From DATKZH01 sp964475955 (GTDB lineage: Bacteria; Planctomycetota; Planctomycetia; Pirellulales; Thermoguttaceae), in NCBI GenBank assembly GCA_964475955.1, contig CAYYZY010000013.1:8422-72421 (forward strand): 64,000 bases of DNA. Reading direction: 5' to 3'. The notes below the pieces were generated by a model. That model saw only the letters and a program-made list of their open reading frames with translations. It searched no databases and had not been told where the DNA came from. A program made the position numbers and the translations under genes. Each line of letters begins with the position of its first letter. Position 1 is the first letter of the stretch. Of the stretch, positions 29,501-37,562 are shown in pieces.

Positions 29501-30115
29501 TTCGTGATCATCCTCAGCGTGCCCCTGGGGGCGGTGGGCGGATTCGTCGGGCTGTGGCTGCTCAACGGCTACCTGAGCCTTTGGCCCTACAGCGAGATGC
29601 AGTCGCTCGACGTGCTCACGATGCTCGGCTTCGTGATCCTGATCGGCACCGTGGTCAACAACCCCATCCTCATCGTCCACCAGTCGCTCAACCACATGCG
29701 CGAAGAGGGCATGGCGCCCGACGAGGCCGTCTTGGCCAGCGTACGCAACCGGGTCCGCCCCATCTTCATGACCACCGCGACCACCGTGCTGGGCCTTGCC
29801 CCGCTGGTGCTGTTCCCCGGCTCCGGGGCGGAGCTTTACCGGGGGCTGGGCGCGGTGGTCCTGGGCGGGCTGGCCGTCTCCACCGTCTTCACGCTGGTGC
29901 TCGTTCCCACCGTGTTCAGCCTGATGATGCGATCGAAGGCCGCCCTGGCCCGAATGCTCCGCCTTCGGGCGCCGTCGGAGCGCATTGCCGAAGACGCTCC
30001 GCCGAGCGTCTCCCCCGCGCCGTCGCCGGGGGGAATGGAGGATACGGTTGTCGCCCAGCGCACCACCTACGCCGCGCCCGGCCCGGCGCCGCTCGACCCC
30101 CGCGCGGCCGAGTAG
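26522..30115 (+). CDS. RND family efflux pump (AcrB-like)
   Basis: A 1197-residue inner-membrane transporter. It has the first helix (PVKVAVGVLLVALFGVIGFL), the periplasmic porter opening (PGASPQEVEREIVQEQEEF), and helices 2-6 (LTVSVLLLFLRSWRSTLVIA ...). The TM4 proton-relay region is GMLVDNAVVVLEN, where the usual Asp-Asp is Asp-Asn. The second half repeats the layout (NFLLALLVTYLLMAALFESW, GFVILIGTVVNNPILIVHQS). It is about 150 residues longer than AcrB. Part of the excess is a helical insert in the first porter region (PEEIAAFAQENPELAPLLEP ...) and part a linker between the halves. It exports small molecules, driven by the proton gradient. The substrate cannot be predicted. Confidence 0.92.
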   Translation: MQLVEGFVHNPVKVAVGVLLVALFGVIGFLRMPKQLTPEVEIPKISIETRWPGASPQEVEREIVQEQEEFLQSVEGVTKMSAECADSSGSITLEFPVGTDLSEALLKVNARLQQVPEYPEEADQPVISTSDPRANAIAWFILRPRVAPPEEIAAFAQENPELAPLLEPVRKAHNTGLRARRMQMLVEEHPEIVDRIGPLLPADVDVSKLGRFAEDFIEARFERVPGVSNSNAYGGREEEMQVIVDPQELAARGLTILDVRNALRRQNRDVSAGDLWEGKRRYVIRTLGRFSSPEQVGDVILGVEGNAPVYLRDVAEIRLGYKKPVAVVKNFGTVSMAINCVRETGANVLETMEGLQAAAAELNADLLKRRGLELIQAYDETEYIDSSIHLVSQNIWVGGLLTVSVLLLFLRSWRSTLVIALAIPTSLIGTFLVLNLLGRSLNVISLAGLAFAVGMLVDNAVVVLENCYRHAQMGDNALVAAVRGAKEVWGAVVASTLTTLAVFLPVLFVQEEAGQLFRDIALAISSAVGLSLIVSVTVIPAAAARLLRAGNRGGDADSRDGPPRRRRGVLARIDGLARKLVDGVIALNRFLQHGTLRQIGAAVGMVALAIGIAYALMPQVEYLPAGTRNLVIGMLLPPPGYNIDQALKLGVDIEDATQEYWDVDLDDPAVTSGEIPAIDRYFFVARTQMVFFGLRAVRGDQVGRLIDVVNRVAAQLPGTIPLVSRRALFSSELGAGRNVDVEITGPELEKLIEMGQQIMGTAPVLAGETKTIPLDEVQESDRVIADDEQAGTATVLVEPAGAFPKPSLDLNSPEVHVRRKREQAADMGVTTEELGYTVDALIDGAYATDYYVGGDKIDLTILGNQRYAKRTQDLRGLAVATPSGDLARLESLAEVRLSGGPEQINRRERQRAITISVTPPPSVPLEAAINAIDREIVQPRVASGQVGGDYRIALAGTADKLVATWNALRWNFLLALLVTYLLMAALFESWLYPFVIILSVPLGAVGGFVGLWLLNGYLSLWPYSEMQSLDVLTMLGFVILIGTVVNNPILIVHQSLNHMREEGMAPDEAVLASVRNRVRPIFMTTATTVLGLAPLVLFPGSGAELYRGLGAVVLGGLAVSTVFTLVLVPTVFSLMMRSKAALARMLRLRAPSERIAEDAPPSVSPAPSPGGMEDTVVAQRTTYAAPGPAPLDPRAAE

Positions 30116-30547
30116 GCACGCGCGGGCCGGGACTGCCGACCGTGCGAAGCAACAAGAGGGAAAGCGCGCGTCAAAGCCGGCATGGAGTAGCGGATGGAAG
30201 AGCCGTACGAGAAAGGCCTAGCGACCCATCTCGGCCACGAGCTATGCGGCGGCGGTGGCCAACCCCGCCGCTTCCCATCCCTCCCTTCCGTTCTTCCCCG
30301 CCGTATCCCCATCCGTAGGGCACCCGCGCCGCATCTCTCGCCTCGGCCGCTCCGCCCGAGGCGCCCGAAGCGCGAAAATATTTGCACGGCCCCACGCCGC
30401 GCGCAAATTCGCCTTGCGACACGGCGCAAGCCGGGTATGCTCGAAGAGTTAACCCCGCTCGGACCCGGCCAAAACGGCGAAAATCGTGTCGAACAATTAT
30501 TCCGATGGCTCGCCCTAACCCGTTGGCCCGCAACATGTTAGGACAAG

Positions 30548-30583
30548 ATCGATTTTTTGACAGCGTCTTTTCAAAAAATCGAT
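30548..30583. repeat. AT-rich perfect inverted repeat (13 bp arms)
   Basis: ATCGATTTTTTGA and TCAAAAAATCGAT are exact complements separated by ten bases (CAGCGTCTTT). The A/T content is striking in this GC-rich window. It could be a bidirectional terminator, a protein-binding site or a mobile-element end; the sequence alone does not decide. Confidence 0.7.
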
Positions 30584-30952
30584 TTCGCGTAAGCCCCCTC
30601 CATATCAGGACTTACGCTTCCGGATCCACCCGCCGGGGGGCGGATTTGCCGGATCTACCGTGGGGCCACGTGGCCGCCGGGGGTGCGCCACTCCCACACA
30701 AACCACACCTCTCTTCCACCAAAACCCAACGTCTTTCCCCCACGAACCCCACGTCTTATCCACCCACGGTAACTGACGGGCCTTGTGCCCCCCAACGGCG
30801 GCAAAATCGCCGCGGCCGGGCGAAGTCGGCGCGTCCAAAAAAGCCACCCCCGCCGGGGCTGAGCCGCCGAGCGGTGGAAGTCAATAGTTTAGGCCGTTCG
30901 ACCTGGTGCGGGGACTGCGAAGACCCGCACGCCCATCGGCATTGGCCGGCCC

Positions 30953-30985
30953 GTAGGATGGGTCGAGGGAACCGAGACCCACGCG
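30953..30985. repeat. Dispersed repeat, family B (GTAGGGTGGGTCGAG type)
   Basis: GTAGGATGGGTCGAGGGAAC followed by CGAGACCCACGCG. The same sequence forms both arms of the inverted repeat at 61924-62011. Confidence 0.65.
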
Positions 30986-31205
30986 CACTGGCTCCCCGGA
31001 CGCTTCCGCGTCCCCTACCCACGCAAAGCGTCCCAGAATTGCGTTCCCATGCGAACGACGGCAAACACCGCCCTTGCCACTCGCCACTCGCCACTCACCA
31101 CTCACCCCTCCTCCCTGCGAAAACCTTGCCCGCAAACGGCCATCGGGCTAAGATGGGCCTTTTCACGGTCCGATCCGCCCTCCCGAGCATCCCAAACCGA
31201 GCCCG

Positions 31206-31675
31206 ATGACGCCGCACGAGTTCATCGCCAAGTGGCAAGAGGCGAACCTCTCCGAGCGGAGCGCCTACCAGCAGCATTTCCTCGACCTGTGCGACCTGCT
31301 CGGCCAGCCCAAGCCGGCCGAGGCCGACCCCGACGGCGCCTGGTACACCTTCGAGCGCGGCGTGCGCAAGACCACCGGCCAAAAAGGCTGGGCCGACGTC
31401 TGGATGCGCGGCCGCTTCGGCTGGGAATACAAGGGAAAACACAAAGACCTCGACGCCGCCTACCAGCAACTCCTCCTCTACCGCGAAGACCTCGAAAACC
31501 CGCCGCTCCTGGTCGTCTGCGACCTCGACCGCTTCCAGGTCCACACCAACTTCACGGGCACGGCCAAGCAGGTCCACGCCTTCGACCTCGAGGGGCTCGC
31601 CGACCCCGAAAACCTCGACGTCCTCCGCCGCGTCTTCACCGACCCCGAATCGCTCCGCCCGTCGGAGGTCAGCAG
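31206..31675 (+). pseudogene. 5' fragment of a restriction-modification (class I DNA methyltransferase) gene
   Basis: About 155 residues match the N-terminus of large fused restriction-modification enzymes of the MmeI-like/class I SAM-dependent DNA methyltransferase type (MTPHEFIAKWQEANLSERSA, DLCDLLGQPKPAEADPDGAW, GVRKTTGQKGWADVWMRGRF). The PD-(D/E)xK nuclease core is intact (WADVWMRGRFGWEYKGKHKD: D, then E-x-K). After FTDPESLRPS the family character stops, and a lower-GC segment with the OLD gene follows. The frame remains open to 31853 but overlaps the OLD start. The 3' end of the same gene type is found at 33851-34240. The methyltransferase core (about 600-700 residues in the family) is gone. 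Confidence 0.8.
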
Positions 31676-31786
31676 CAGTTTTGTGACCGCGCGAGGGTCG
31701 TGGGCCGTGACGTTCTTCTGCAGTTATCGCGCGCGTGCATCGCGCGTGCGAGTGACACGGATTCCATCTGACTTGGGGAGACTTTT

Positions 31787-33850
31787 ATGCGGCTCTCAAA
31801 CGTGCATGTGCAGCAGTACAAGTCGATTTGGGACTCGACGGAGTTCTGCATGAACGACGTGACCTGTCTCGTTGGCAAGAACGAATCGGGAAAGACTGTA
31901 CTCCTTGAAGCCATTTACCGGTTAAACCCGATCAACGAGGAAGACAACACCTTCGATCCAACTGACGACTATCCACGATGGGAACTGGGGGCGTATGAGA
32001 AGAGGATTGACGGGGGCGAGAAGCATGCGACGGTGGTGACCGCCACGTTCACGCTGGACGAAGCCGAGGCACAAGGGATCGAAAAGGAATTCGGCTGCGG
32101 CGTACTAGCCGAGAACACGCTGACTCTGTCGAAGGGCTACGACAACGCACTCGTCGTCTCGCTACCACTGGCGGAGAAGACGGCATGCGCGAAGCTCGTC
32201 GGGGACGCCACTCTTCCACCCGAAGTGCAACAACGCGTCACGAACTTGGCGACGCTCGCGGATGTGACGGCCGAGTTAAGTCAGTACATCGAAACCAAGT
32301 CGGAGACAGTAGAAAATGCAAAGCAGAACGCTAGGGAGATGCCTGACGAAGCGGAGCGGACTCGTGGGCTTGAAGAGGCCCAAAGGCTGGCGGCAGCTCC
32401 GCAAGTCCAGCAACTGCTGGATCGCATCAAGCAGATTGAAGAACACGGTGGTTTAATGCTTTACATCTACAGTCACTCTCTGCAAAAGCGGGTTCCCAAG
32501 TTTCTGTATTTCAGTGAGTACTATCAGATGGAGGGAGAGCTCAATATCGACCAACTGCGTAACCGGGAGCGGAACAGCAATCTGCGGGATTCTGATCGTG
32601 CGATGCTCGGACTGATCGATATCGCAGGATTAGACCTGGACCAATTGACACAACCGGGAAGCACCGAAAAACTTGTCAGTAGGCTCGAGAGCGCATCGAA
32701 CTACCTGTCCAGCCAAGTACTGAAATACTGGTCACAGAATCGACATGTGCGCGTGCAGTTTGACGTTCGTCCAGCCAACCCGGAGGACCCAGAGGGAATG
32801 CAGAGTGGCACCAATCTGTGGGGGCGAGTTTTCGACTCGGTCCACCAAGTTAGTACTCGGCTCGGCACGCGATCAAAGGGGTTTCTTTGGTTCTTTTCCT
32901 TTCTGGCGTATTTCTCAAAGGAGAGCAAGCGGGAAGAGCCGCTCATTCTATTGCTCGATGAACCTGGGCTGTCCCTGCACGCCATGGCACAAGCGGATCT
33001 GCTAAGGTACATTGAGGCGGAACTGAGCCCGCGGCACCAGGTCGTGTACTCCACGCACTCTCCATTCATGGTCGACCCTCGCCATTTTGGTCGCGTGCGG
33101 ATTGTGGAAGATAAGGGCCTCGATAGTCCGGAACCAGTGGCGCCCGGCCAGAAGGGGACAAAGGTGCTTTGTGATGCACTTCAGGCAAGTTCGGACAGCC
33201 TGTTTCCTCTTCAGGGTGCACTCGGCTTCGATATAGCGCAGACCCTATTTGTAGGTCCCAATAGTCTAATCGTGGAGGGCGTCTCCGATTTACTGTACAT
33301 GCAATGCATAGCGCGCGTGCTGGAGGCACAAGGGCGAGAGACTCTGAGTTCCAAATGGACAATCACTCCTGTGGGCGGAGCTGACAAGGTCCCGACGTTC
33401 GTGTCTCTGCTGGGGTCTCAGAAACGGCTAAAGGTCGCGACCTTGATCGACATTTCCACGCGAGAGGAACAGCGAATTGAGAATCTATACAAGAGGAAGC
33501 TCTTGAAGAAGAAGAACGTGCTCACATTTGCAGACTTCACAGGAACTGCCGAGGCCGATATCGAAGATATGTTCGACGTGACATTCTACCTCGCCCTTCT
33601 GAACGAGGAGTATCGCAGTGACCTAAAGAGTCCTATCGCGCTTTCCGATCTGAAACACAAGAGCGATCGTATACTGGTGCGCCTTCGCCGCTTCTTCGAC
33701 CAGAACCCTTTGAAGAACGAGGTGTCTTTCAGCCACTACCGGCTTGCCCGGTGTTTCGCCGAAAGCGTTTCAGCATGGCAGGACAGGTTGTCCTCGGAGA
33801 CCCTTGATCGCTTCGAGAGCGCATTCAAGGCGCTGAATGGCCTCTTGTGA
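31787..33850 (+). CDS. OLD-family ATPase with TOPRIM nuclease domain
   Basis: A 687-residue protein of the overcoming-lysogenization-defect (OLD) family, linked in other bacteria to phage defence. The N-terminal ABC-type ATPase shows MRLSNVHVQQYKSIWDS and Walker A VGKNESGKT (residues 28-36). A helical insertion follows, then Walker B LILLLDEPGLSLH near 386 with the switch histidine in VVYSTHSPFM. The C-terminal TOPRIM part begins with SLIVEGVSDLLYMQCIARVL near 494 (the catalytic Glu) and continues with ATLIDISTREEQ, where a D-x-D is expected but D-I-S is seen. ATG 31787 has GGGGAG six bases upstream. Base and codon use are clearly less GC-rich than the surroundings, which indicates transfer. 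It lies inside the two fragments of a restriction-modification gene, and its stop codon abuts the 3' fragment. It has no partner gene such as a GajB-type helicase. Confidence 0.88.
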   Translation: MRLSNVHVQQYKSIWDSTEFCMNDVTCLVGKNESGKTVLLEAIYRLNPINEEDNTFDPTDDYPRWELGAYEKRIDGGEKHATVVTATFTLDEAEAQGIEKEFGCGVLAENTLTLSKGYDNALVVSLPLAEKTACAKLVGDATLPPEVQQRVTNLATLADVTAELSQYIETKSETVENAKQNAREMPDEAERTRGLEEAQRLAAAPQVQQLLDRIKQIEEHGGLMLYIYSHSLQKRVPKFLYFSEYYQMEGELNIDQLRNRERNSNLRDSDRAMLGLIDIAGLDLDQLTQPGSTEKLVSRLESASNYLSSQVLKYWSQNRHVRVQFDVRPANPEDPEGMQSGTNLWGRVFDSVHQVSTRLGTRSKGFLWFFSFLAYFSKESKREEPLILLLDEPGLSLHAMAQADLLRYIEAELSPRHQVVYSTHSPFMVDPRHFGRVRIVEDKGLDSPEPVAPGQKGTKVLCDALQASSDSLFPLQGALGFDIAQTLFVGPNSLIVEGVSDLLYMQCIARVLEAQGRETLSSKWTITPVGGADKVPTFVSLLGSQKRLKVATLIDISTREEQRIENLYKRKLLKKKNVLTFADFTGTAEADIEDMFDVTFYLALLNEEYRSDLKSPIALSDLKHKSDRILVRLRRFFDQNPLKNEVSFSHYRLARCFAESVSAWQDRLSSETLDRFESAFKALNGLL

Positions 33851-34240
33851 TCCACTGGGGGACGCGGCGTCAGTGGCAAGGAGGTGCTGGAGTTTCCCGG
33901 GTCGGTCGACGGGCCGTGGGCGCGGTACGTCGATCCGGAGACGGTGCGCACGGTCGAGTGCCCTCACCCCGGCCCTCTCCCGCAAGCGGGCGAGGGGGTG
34001 GGGATCGGCACGGTGCGCTACCCGCGCGTGGTGGCCCGCGACGAGGAGTGCGCCAAGGAGCTTCGCAAGCGCACGCTCACGAACCTCTACAACGAGCGCC
34101 CCACGTGGCTCGACCTGGCCCACCGGAAGCTCGACGAGGCCGTCTTCGCCGCCTACGGCTGGCCTGCCGACCTCTCCGACGACGACCTCCTCGCCCGGCT
34201 CCTCGCCCTCAACCTCGAACGCGCCGGGGCGGGAGGTTGA
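33851..34240 (+). pseudogene. 3' fragment of the same restriction-modification gene
   Basis: From 33870 a frame reads VLEFPGSVDGPWARYVDPET, then a repeat-derived stretch. It continues with the end of the class I methyltransferase/restriction family: AKELRKRTLTNLYNERPTWL, DLAHRKLDEAVFAAYGWPAD and LARLLALNLERAG. It has no start codon with a ribosome site. The block between ECPHPGPLPQAGEGV is encoded by a palindromic element at 33961-34003 that kept the frame. Together with the 5' fragment at 31206-31675 it represents the two ends of one gene. Confidence 0.78.
33961..34003. repeat. REP-like palindrome inserted in coding sequence
   Basis: CCCTCACCCCGGCCCTCTCC faces CGGGCGAGGGGGTGGGG around a short loop. 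This type of palindrome is common between genes in many bacteria. Here it lies in frame inside the restriction-modification remnant and adds the residues PHPGPLPQAGEGV. Confidence 0.7.
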
Positions 34241-34292
34241 GGGTTGAGAAATTAGCAGGGCGCGTGGGTGCAAGCACCCACCTACGGGCGAG

Positions 34293-36239
34293 TCAGCTTG
34301 GGTGGACGTCTTCGAGGTACGTGTACCCTTCCAGGCCCTGCTGGTAGAAGGTTAAGAGGCGCCCGGCTTCGTGGTCGGTGATGCGGCCGGCGGCCACGGC
34401 GTGCTCGGCGGCGCAGCGGACCCGGCCGAGCAGCGCCTCGGAATCGAACTGCACGTACTGGAGCACCTCGCGGACCGTGTCGCCGAGCACCACCGCGTCG
34501 ATGCGGGGCTGGCCGTCGGCGGTCAGGCTGACGTGGACCGCGCTGGTGTCGCCGAACAGGTTGTGCAGGTCGCCGAGGATCTCCTGGTAGGCCCCGACCA
34601 GGAACACGCCCAGGTAGTACGGCTCGCCGGTGAACTCGTGCAGCGGGAGGGTGCGGCGCACGTCGCGCCGGTCGATGAAGCGGGCGATCTGGCCGTCGGA
34701 GTCGCAAGTGACGTCGGCCAGCACGGCGTGGCGGCCCGGCCGCTCGTCGAGCCGGTGGATGGGCATCACCGGGAAGAGCTGCTTGATGGCCCAACTGTCG
34801 GGCATCGACTGGAAGAGCGAGAAGTTGCAGAAGTAGGTTTCGCTGAGCAGGGCGTCGAGCCCTTCGAGTTCCTCGGGCACGAACTCCAACTGGCCGACCA
34901 GCCGGTCGATCTTGCGCAGGATGGCCCAGTAGAGGCGCTCGGCGAGGCTCCGCTGCTGGAGCGGCAGGTAGCCGCCGCCGAAGAGGTTGATGGCCATGTC
35001 GAGGGCCTGTTGAGCGTCGTGGTAGCTTTCCAGCAGGTTGCGGACGGTGAGGTCGCGGTACGTGTCCAAGAGGTCGTGCAGGGGCTGCTCGAAGTCGTCG
35101 GGCAGCTCGCTCGGGATTTCGTTCTCGTCCCGCTCGGAGACGCCCAGCACGTTGAACACGAGCACGCTGTGATAGGCGATCACGGCGCGGCCGCTTTCGG
35201 AGAAGATGACCGGGTGGGGTACCTCGGCGTCGTCGCAGACGCTCTGGATGCGGAAGACGACGTCGTTGGCGTACTCCTGCAACGTGTAGTTGGCGCTGGA
35301 GACGAAGTTGGTTTGGGAGCCGTCGTAGTCGACGCCCAGCCCGCCGCCCACGTCGAGGTATTCGAGACCCGCGCCCTGGCGCACCAGGTCGACGTAGATG
35401 CGCGCCGCCTCGTTCAGCGCGGCCTTGACGTGCCGGATGTTGGTGATCTGGCTCCCCAGGTGGAAGTGCAGAAGCCGAAAGCAATCGGCCATGCCGCGCG
35501 ACTTGAGCTCGTCGAGCACGCGCAGTATCTCGGTCACCGTCAGCCCGAACTTCGACCGGTATCCGCCCGACGACTGCCATCTGCCCGCGCCGGGCGAGGC
35601 CAGCTTGACGCGCACGCCGATCGTGGGGCGCACGCCGATCTTGTCGGCGTAGCGGAGGATTCGATCGAGCTCCGTGTATTTCTCGATAACGAGGAACACG
35701 CGGCGGCCGGCCTTTTGCGCGAGGAGGGCCATTTCGACGAAGCGCTCGTCCTTGAAGCCGTTGCAGACCACGGGGACGTCGTCCGAAGCCATGCCGATCA
35801 CGGCCAATAGCTCCGGCTTGCTCCCGGCCTCGAGGCCCACGCCGTGGGGAAGGCCGAAGCGGAGCACCTCCTCGACGACGTGCCGCTGCTGATTCACCTT
35901 GATCGGGTAAACGCAGTGGTACGCCGAGCGGTAGCCGTATTCGTCGATCGCCGCCCGAAAAGCCGCCTGCACCTCGCCCAGCCGATGCCGGAGCACGTCG
36001 GCGAAGCGGATGAGCACGGGCGTGGAGACGCCCTGAGCCCGGAGCCGGTCGACCAGCAGCTTGAGGTCGATGGCCCGGTTGGGGTCCTTGGCCGGGTGGA
36101 CGCTGACGTTGCCCCGAGGGTTGACCGAGAAGTAGCCTTTTCCCCAGTTGGCCACCTCGTAGAGGTCGGCCGCCTCGAGGACCGTCCAGCGGGGGTTCTC
36201 TGGTTCCAGCGGAGACGCCGCGAAATCCCGCCCGGTCAT
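34293..36239 (-). CDS. speA: Biosynthetic arginine decarboxylase
   Basis: A 648-residue PLP-dependent enzyme of fold III that converts arginine to agmatine, the first step of one putrescine/spermidine route. The start resembles SpeA (YEVANWGKGYFSVNPRGNVS). The PLP lysine lies in YHCVYPIKVNQQRHVVEEVL. GLEAGSKPELLAVI, FHLGSQITNIRHVKAALNEA and YLDVGGGLGVDYDGSQTNF are hallmark blocks. Length equals the family's usual 630-660. Its ATG immediately follows the stop of the upstream TPR/alpha-CTD gene (TGAATG), so the two are translationally coupled. A spermidine-synthase-like protein is encoded at 44.7 kb, but separately. Confidence 0.95.
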   Translation of the reverse strand: MTGRDFAASPLEPENPRWTVLEAADLYEVANWGKGYFSVNPRGNVSVHPAKDPNRAIDLKLLVDRLRAQGVSTPVLIRFADVLRHRLGEVQAAFRAAIDEYGYRSAYHCVYPIKVNQQRHVVEEVLRFGLPHGVGLEAGSKPELLAVIGMASDDVPVVCNGFKDERFVEMALLAQKAGRRVFLVIEKYTELDRILRYADKIGVRPTIGVRVKLASPGAGRWQSSGGYRSKFGLTVTEILRVLDELKSRGMADCFRLLHFHLGSQITNIRHVKAALNEAARIYVDLVRQGAGLEYLDVGGGLGVDYDGSQTNFVSSANYTLQEYANDVVFRIQSVCDDAEVPHPVIFSESGRAVIAYHSVLVFNVLGVSERDENEIPSELPDDFEQPLHDLLDTYRDLTVRNLLESYHDAQQALDMAINLFGGGYLPLQQRSLAERLYWAILRKIDRLVGQLEFVPEELEGLDALLSETYFCNFSLFQSMPDSWAIKQLFPVMPIHRLDERPGRHAVLADVTCDSDGQIARFIDRRDVRRTLPLHEFTGEPYYLGVFLVGAYQEILGDLHNLFGDTSAVHVSLTADGQPRIDAVVLGDTVREVLQYVQFDSEALLGRVRCAAEHAVAAGRITDHEAGRLLTFYQQGLEGYTYLEDVHPS

Positions 36240-37562
36240 TCAGTCGCCCCGGAGCTTCAGGCTATGGACTTTGAGCTTGTCGCGGACTTCGTTGAGGCTC
36301 GTGACGCCGAAGTTCTTGCACTCCAACAGTTCGTCGCCGGTGCGGCGGACCAATTCGCCGATGGTGGTGATGCCCAGGCGGATCATGCACTTGCGCGCGC
36401 GGACCGAGAGGTTGATTTCGGTGAGCGTCTTGCCGAGCAGCTCCTGCTCGTCGGGCGAGAGCGTTTCCGGCTCGAGCATCTCCAGGGTGTGGCGTTCGGG
36501 AGCGAACTGCCCGAGGCTGAGCCCCTTCGACGAGAGCATTTCCTTGATTTCCACCAGGCTCGTCTCGCCGAAGTTCTTACTGGCCAGCAACTCCTGCTCG
36601 GTGCAGCGGCAGAGGTCGCCGAGCGTGACGATGCCCATCTTCTGAAGGCAGTTGCGACTGCGTACCGAAAGCTCGAAATCGGTCACCGGGATGCCGAGGA
36701 CCTGGGTCATCCGGTCGCGTTTCTTCTGGGCGTCCTCGTCGTAGTACATGTTGCCGGAGGCCTGGGCGTCTTTGAGGTACAGCCGGGCCTGGGCGTGATC
36801 GGGCTGGACGTCGAGGATCCGCTGGTAGCACTCGACCGCGCGCTCGTATTCCTCCAGGTCCTCGTAGAGCAACCCCAGGTTGAGGAGCGAGCCGACGTGC
36901 GGCGGGAAGCGCCCCACGGAACGCTGGTACAGTGCCAGGGCCTCGTCGTCGTTGCCGCGCCGGTCGTTCTCCATCGCCAGCCCGAACAGGGCGCCGGGAT
37001 GGCCGCGGTCGGCCTCCACGGCGCGCTGGTAGAGGGCGACGACCTCCGTCGGGTTGCCTCCGAGCGCCGAGATGGTGGCCCCCCGCTGGTAGAGATACTC
37101 GGCCGTCTGTTCCACGGCGCCGGAGAGCGCGTCGAGCTCGGCCAGCGCCGCTTGCGCGTCGCCCGCGTTGCGCAGTGCCTCCGCCCGGCACAGCGAGCAC
37201 GCGTCGCCGTCGTAGCCGGCCTGAGCGGCCGCCGTGTAACTTTCCACGGCCTCGTTGTACAGGCCCTGGGCGAACAAGGCCCTGCCCAGGTAGAAATGGG
37301 CCAGCGCGCCGCCGTCGCCGCGCCGGAGCACGTCGACCGCCCGGCGGTAGCGGCCCACCAGGTACAGGCAGACGCCCAGGCGCACGTTGCTGGCCGGGCT
37401 GTGGTCCTCCTTCAACTCGAGTTCGGCGACCGCCTCGCGGAGCGTCCGGTACGACGCAAGATCGGCCGCCATGGCGTCGGACATCTGCTCGATCTCGCGC
37501 GGACCGAACGAGCTGTCGAGCAATACCGTCTGCTTCAGATCGAACTGAAGGCCCTGTGCCAT
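36240..37562 (-). CDS. TPR protein with two RNA-polymerase alpha-CTD-like domains
   Basis: A 440-residue cytoplasmic protein. Residues 50-270 form tetratricopeptide repeats (GALAHFYLGRALFAQGLYNE, HPGALFGLAMENDRRGNDDE, HVGSLLNLGLLYEDLEEYER). Two copies of a helix-hairpin-helix domain like that of the RNA polymerase alpha C-terminus follow. The first is ELSVRSRNCLQKMGIVTLGD ... NFGETSLVEIKEMLSSKGLS, and the second is NLSVRARKCMIRLGITTIGE ... NFGVTSLNEVRDKLKVHSLK. In RpoA this domain binds UP-element DNA and activators. A TPR protein with two such domains could be a transcription-linked scaffold; its role is unknown. ATG 37562 with GAGGGAG upstream is preferred over TTG 37580. The speA gene follows without any spacer. 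Confidence 0.85.
   Translation of the reverse strand: MAQGLQFDLKQTVLLDSSFGPREIEQMSDAMAADLASYRTLREAVAELELKEDHSPASNVRLGVCLYLVGRYRRAVDVLRRGDGGALAHFYLGRALFAQGLYNEAVESYTAAAQAGYDGDACSLCRAEALRNAGDAQAALAELDALSGAVEQTAEYLYQRGATISALGGNPTEVVALYQRAVEADRGHPGALFGLAMENDRRGNDDEALALYQRSVGRFPPHVGSLLNLGLLYEDLEEYERAVECYQRILDVQPDHAQARLYLKDAQASGNMYYDEDAQKKRDRMTQVLGIPVTDFELSVRSRNCLQKMGIVTLGDLCRCTEQELLASKNFGETSLVEIKEMLSSKGLSLGQFAPERHTLEMLEPETLSPDEQELLGKTLTEINLSVRARKCMIRLGITTIGELVRRTGDELLECKNFGVTSLNEVRDKLKVHSLKLRGD

Larger units (their letters stand above)
30116..31205. other. 1.1-kb gene-free region with inverted repeats
   Basis: No credible gene: the longest frames are Arg/Pro-rich artefacts. It contains an AT-rich perfect palindrome (30548-30583). 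It also has a smaller inverted pair GCGTAAG/CTTACGC (30587-30593, 30611-30617) and a family B repeat (30953-30985). Two AACCCCACGTCTT-like stretches occur near 30725-30760. It borders the restriction-modification/OLD island and may mark its edge. Confidence 0.5.

Noticed and set aside
30548..30583. Typical rho-independent terminator
   Set aside because: The T-run is inside the arm, not after it, and the stem is AT-rich, so it was listed as an inverted repeat.
31787..33850. Gabija system
   Set aside because: The OLD gene has no adjacent UvrD-like helicase (GajB); the next genes are the restriction fragment and speA.
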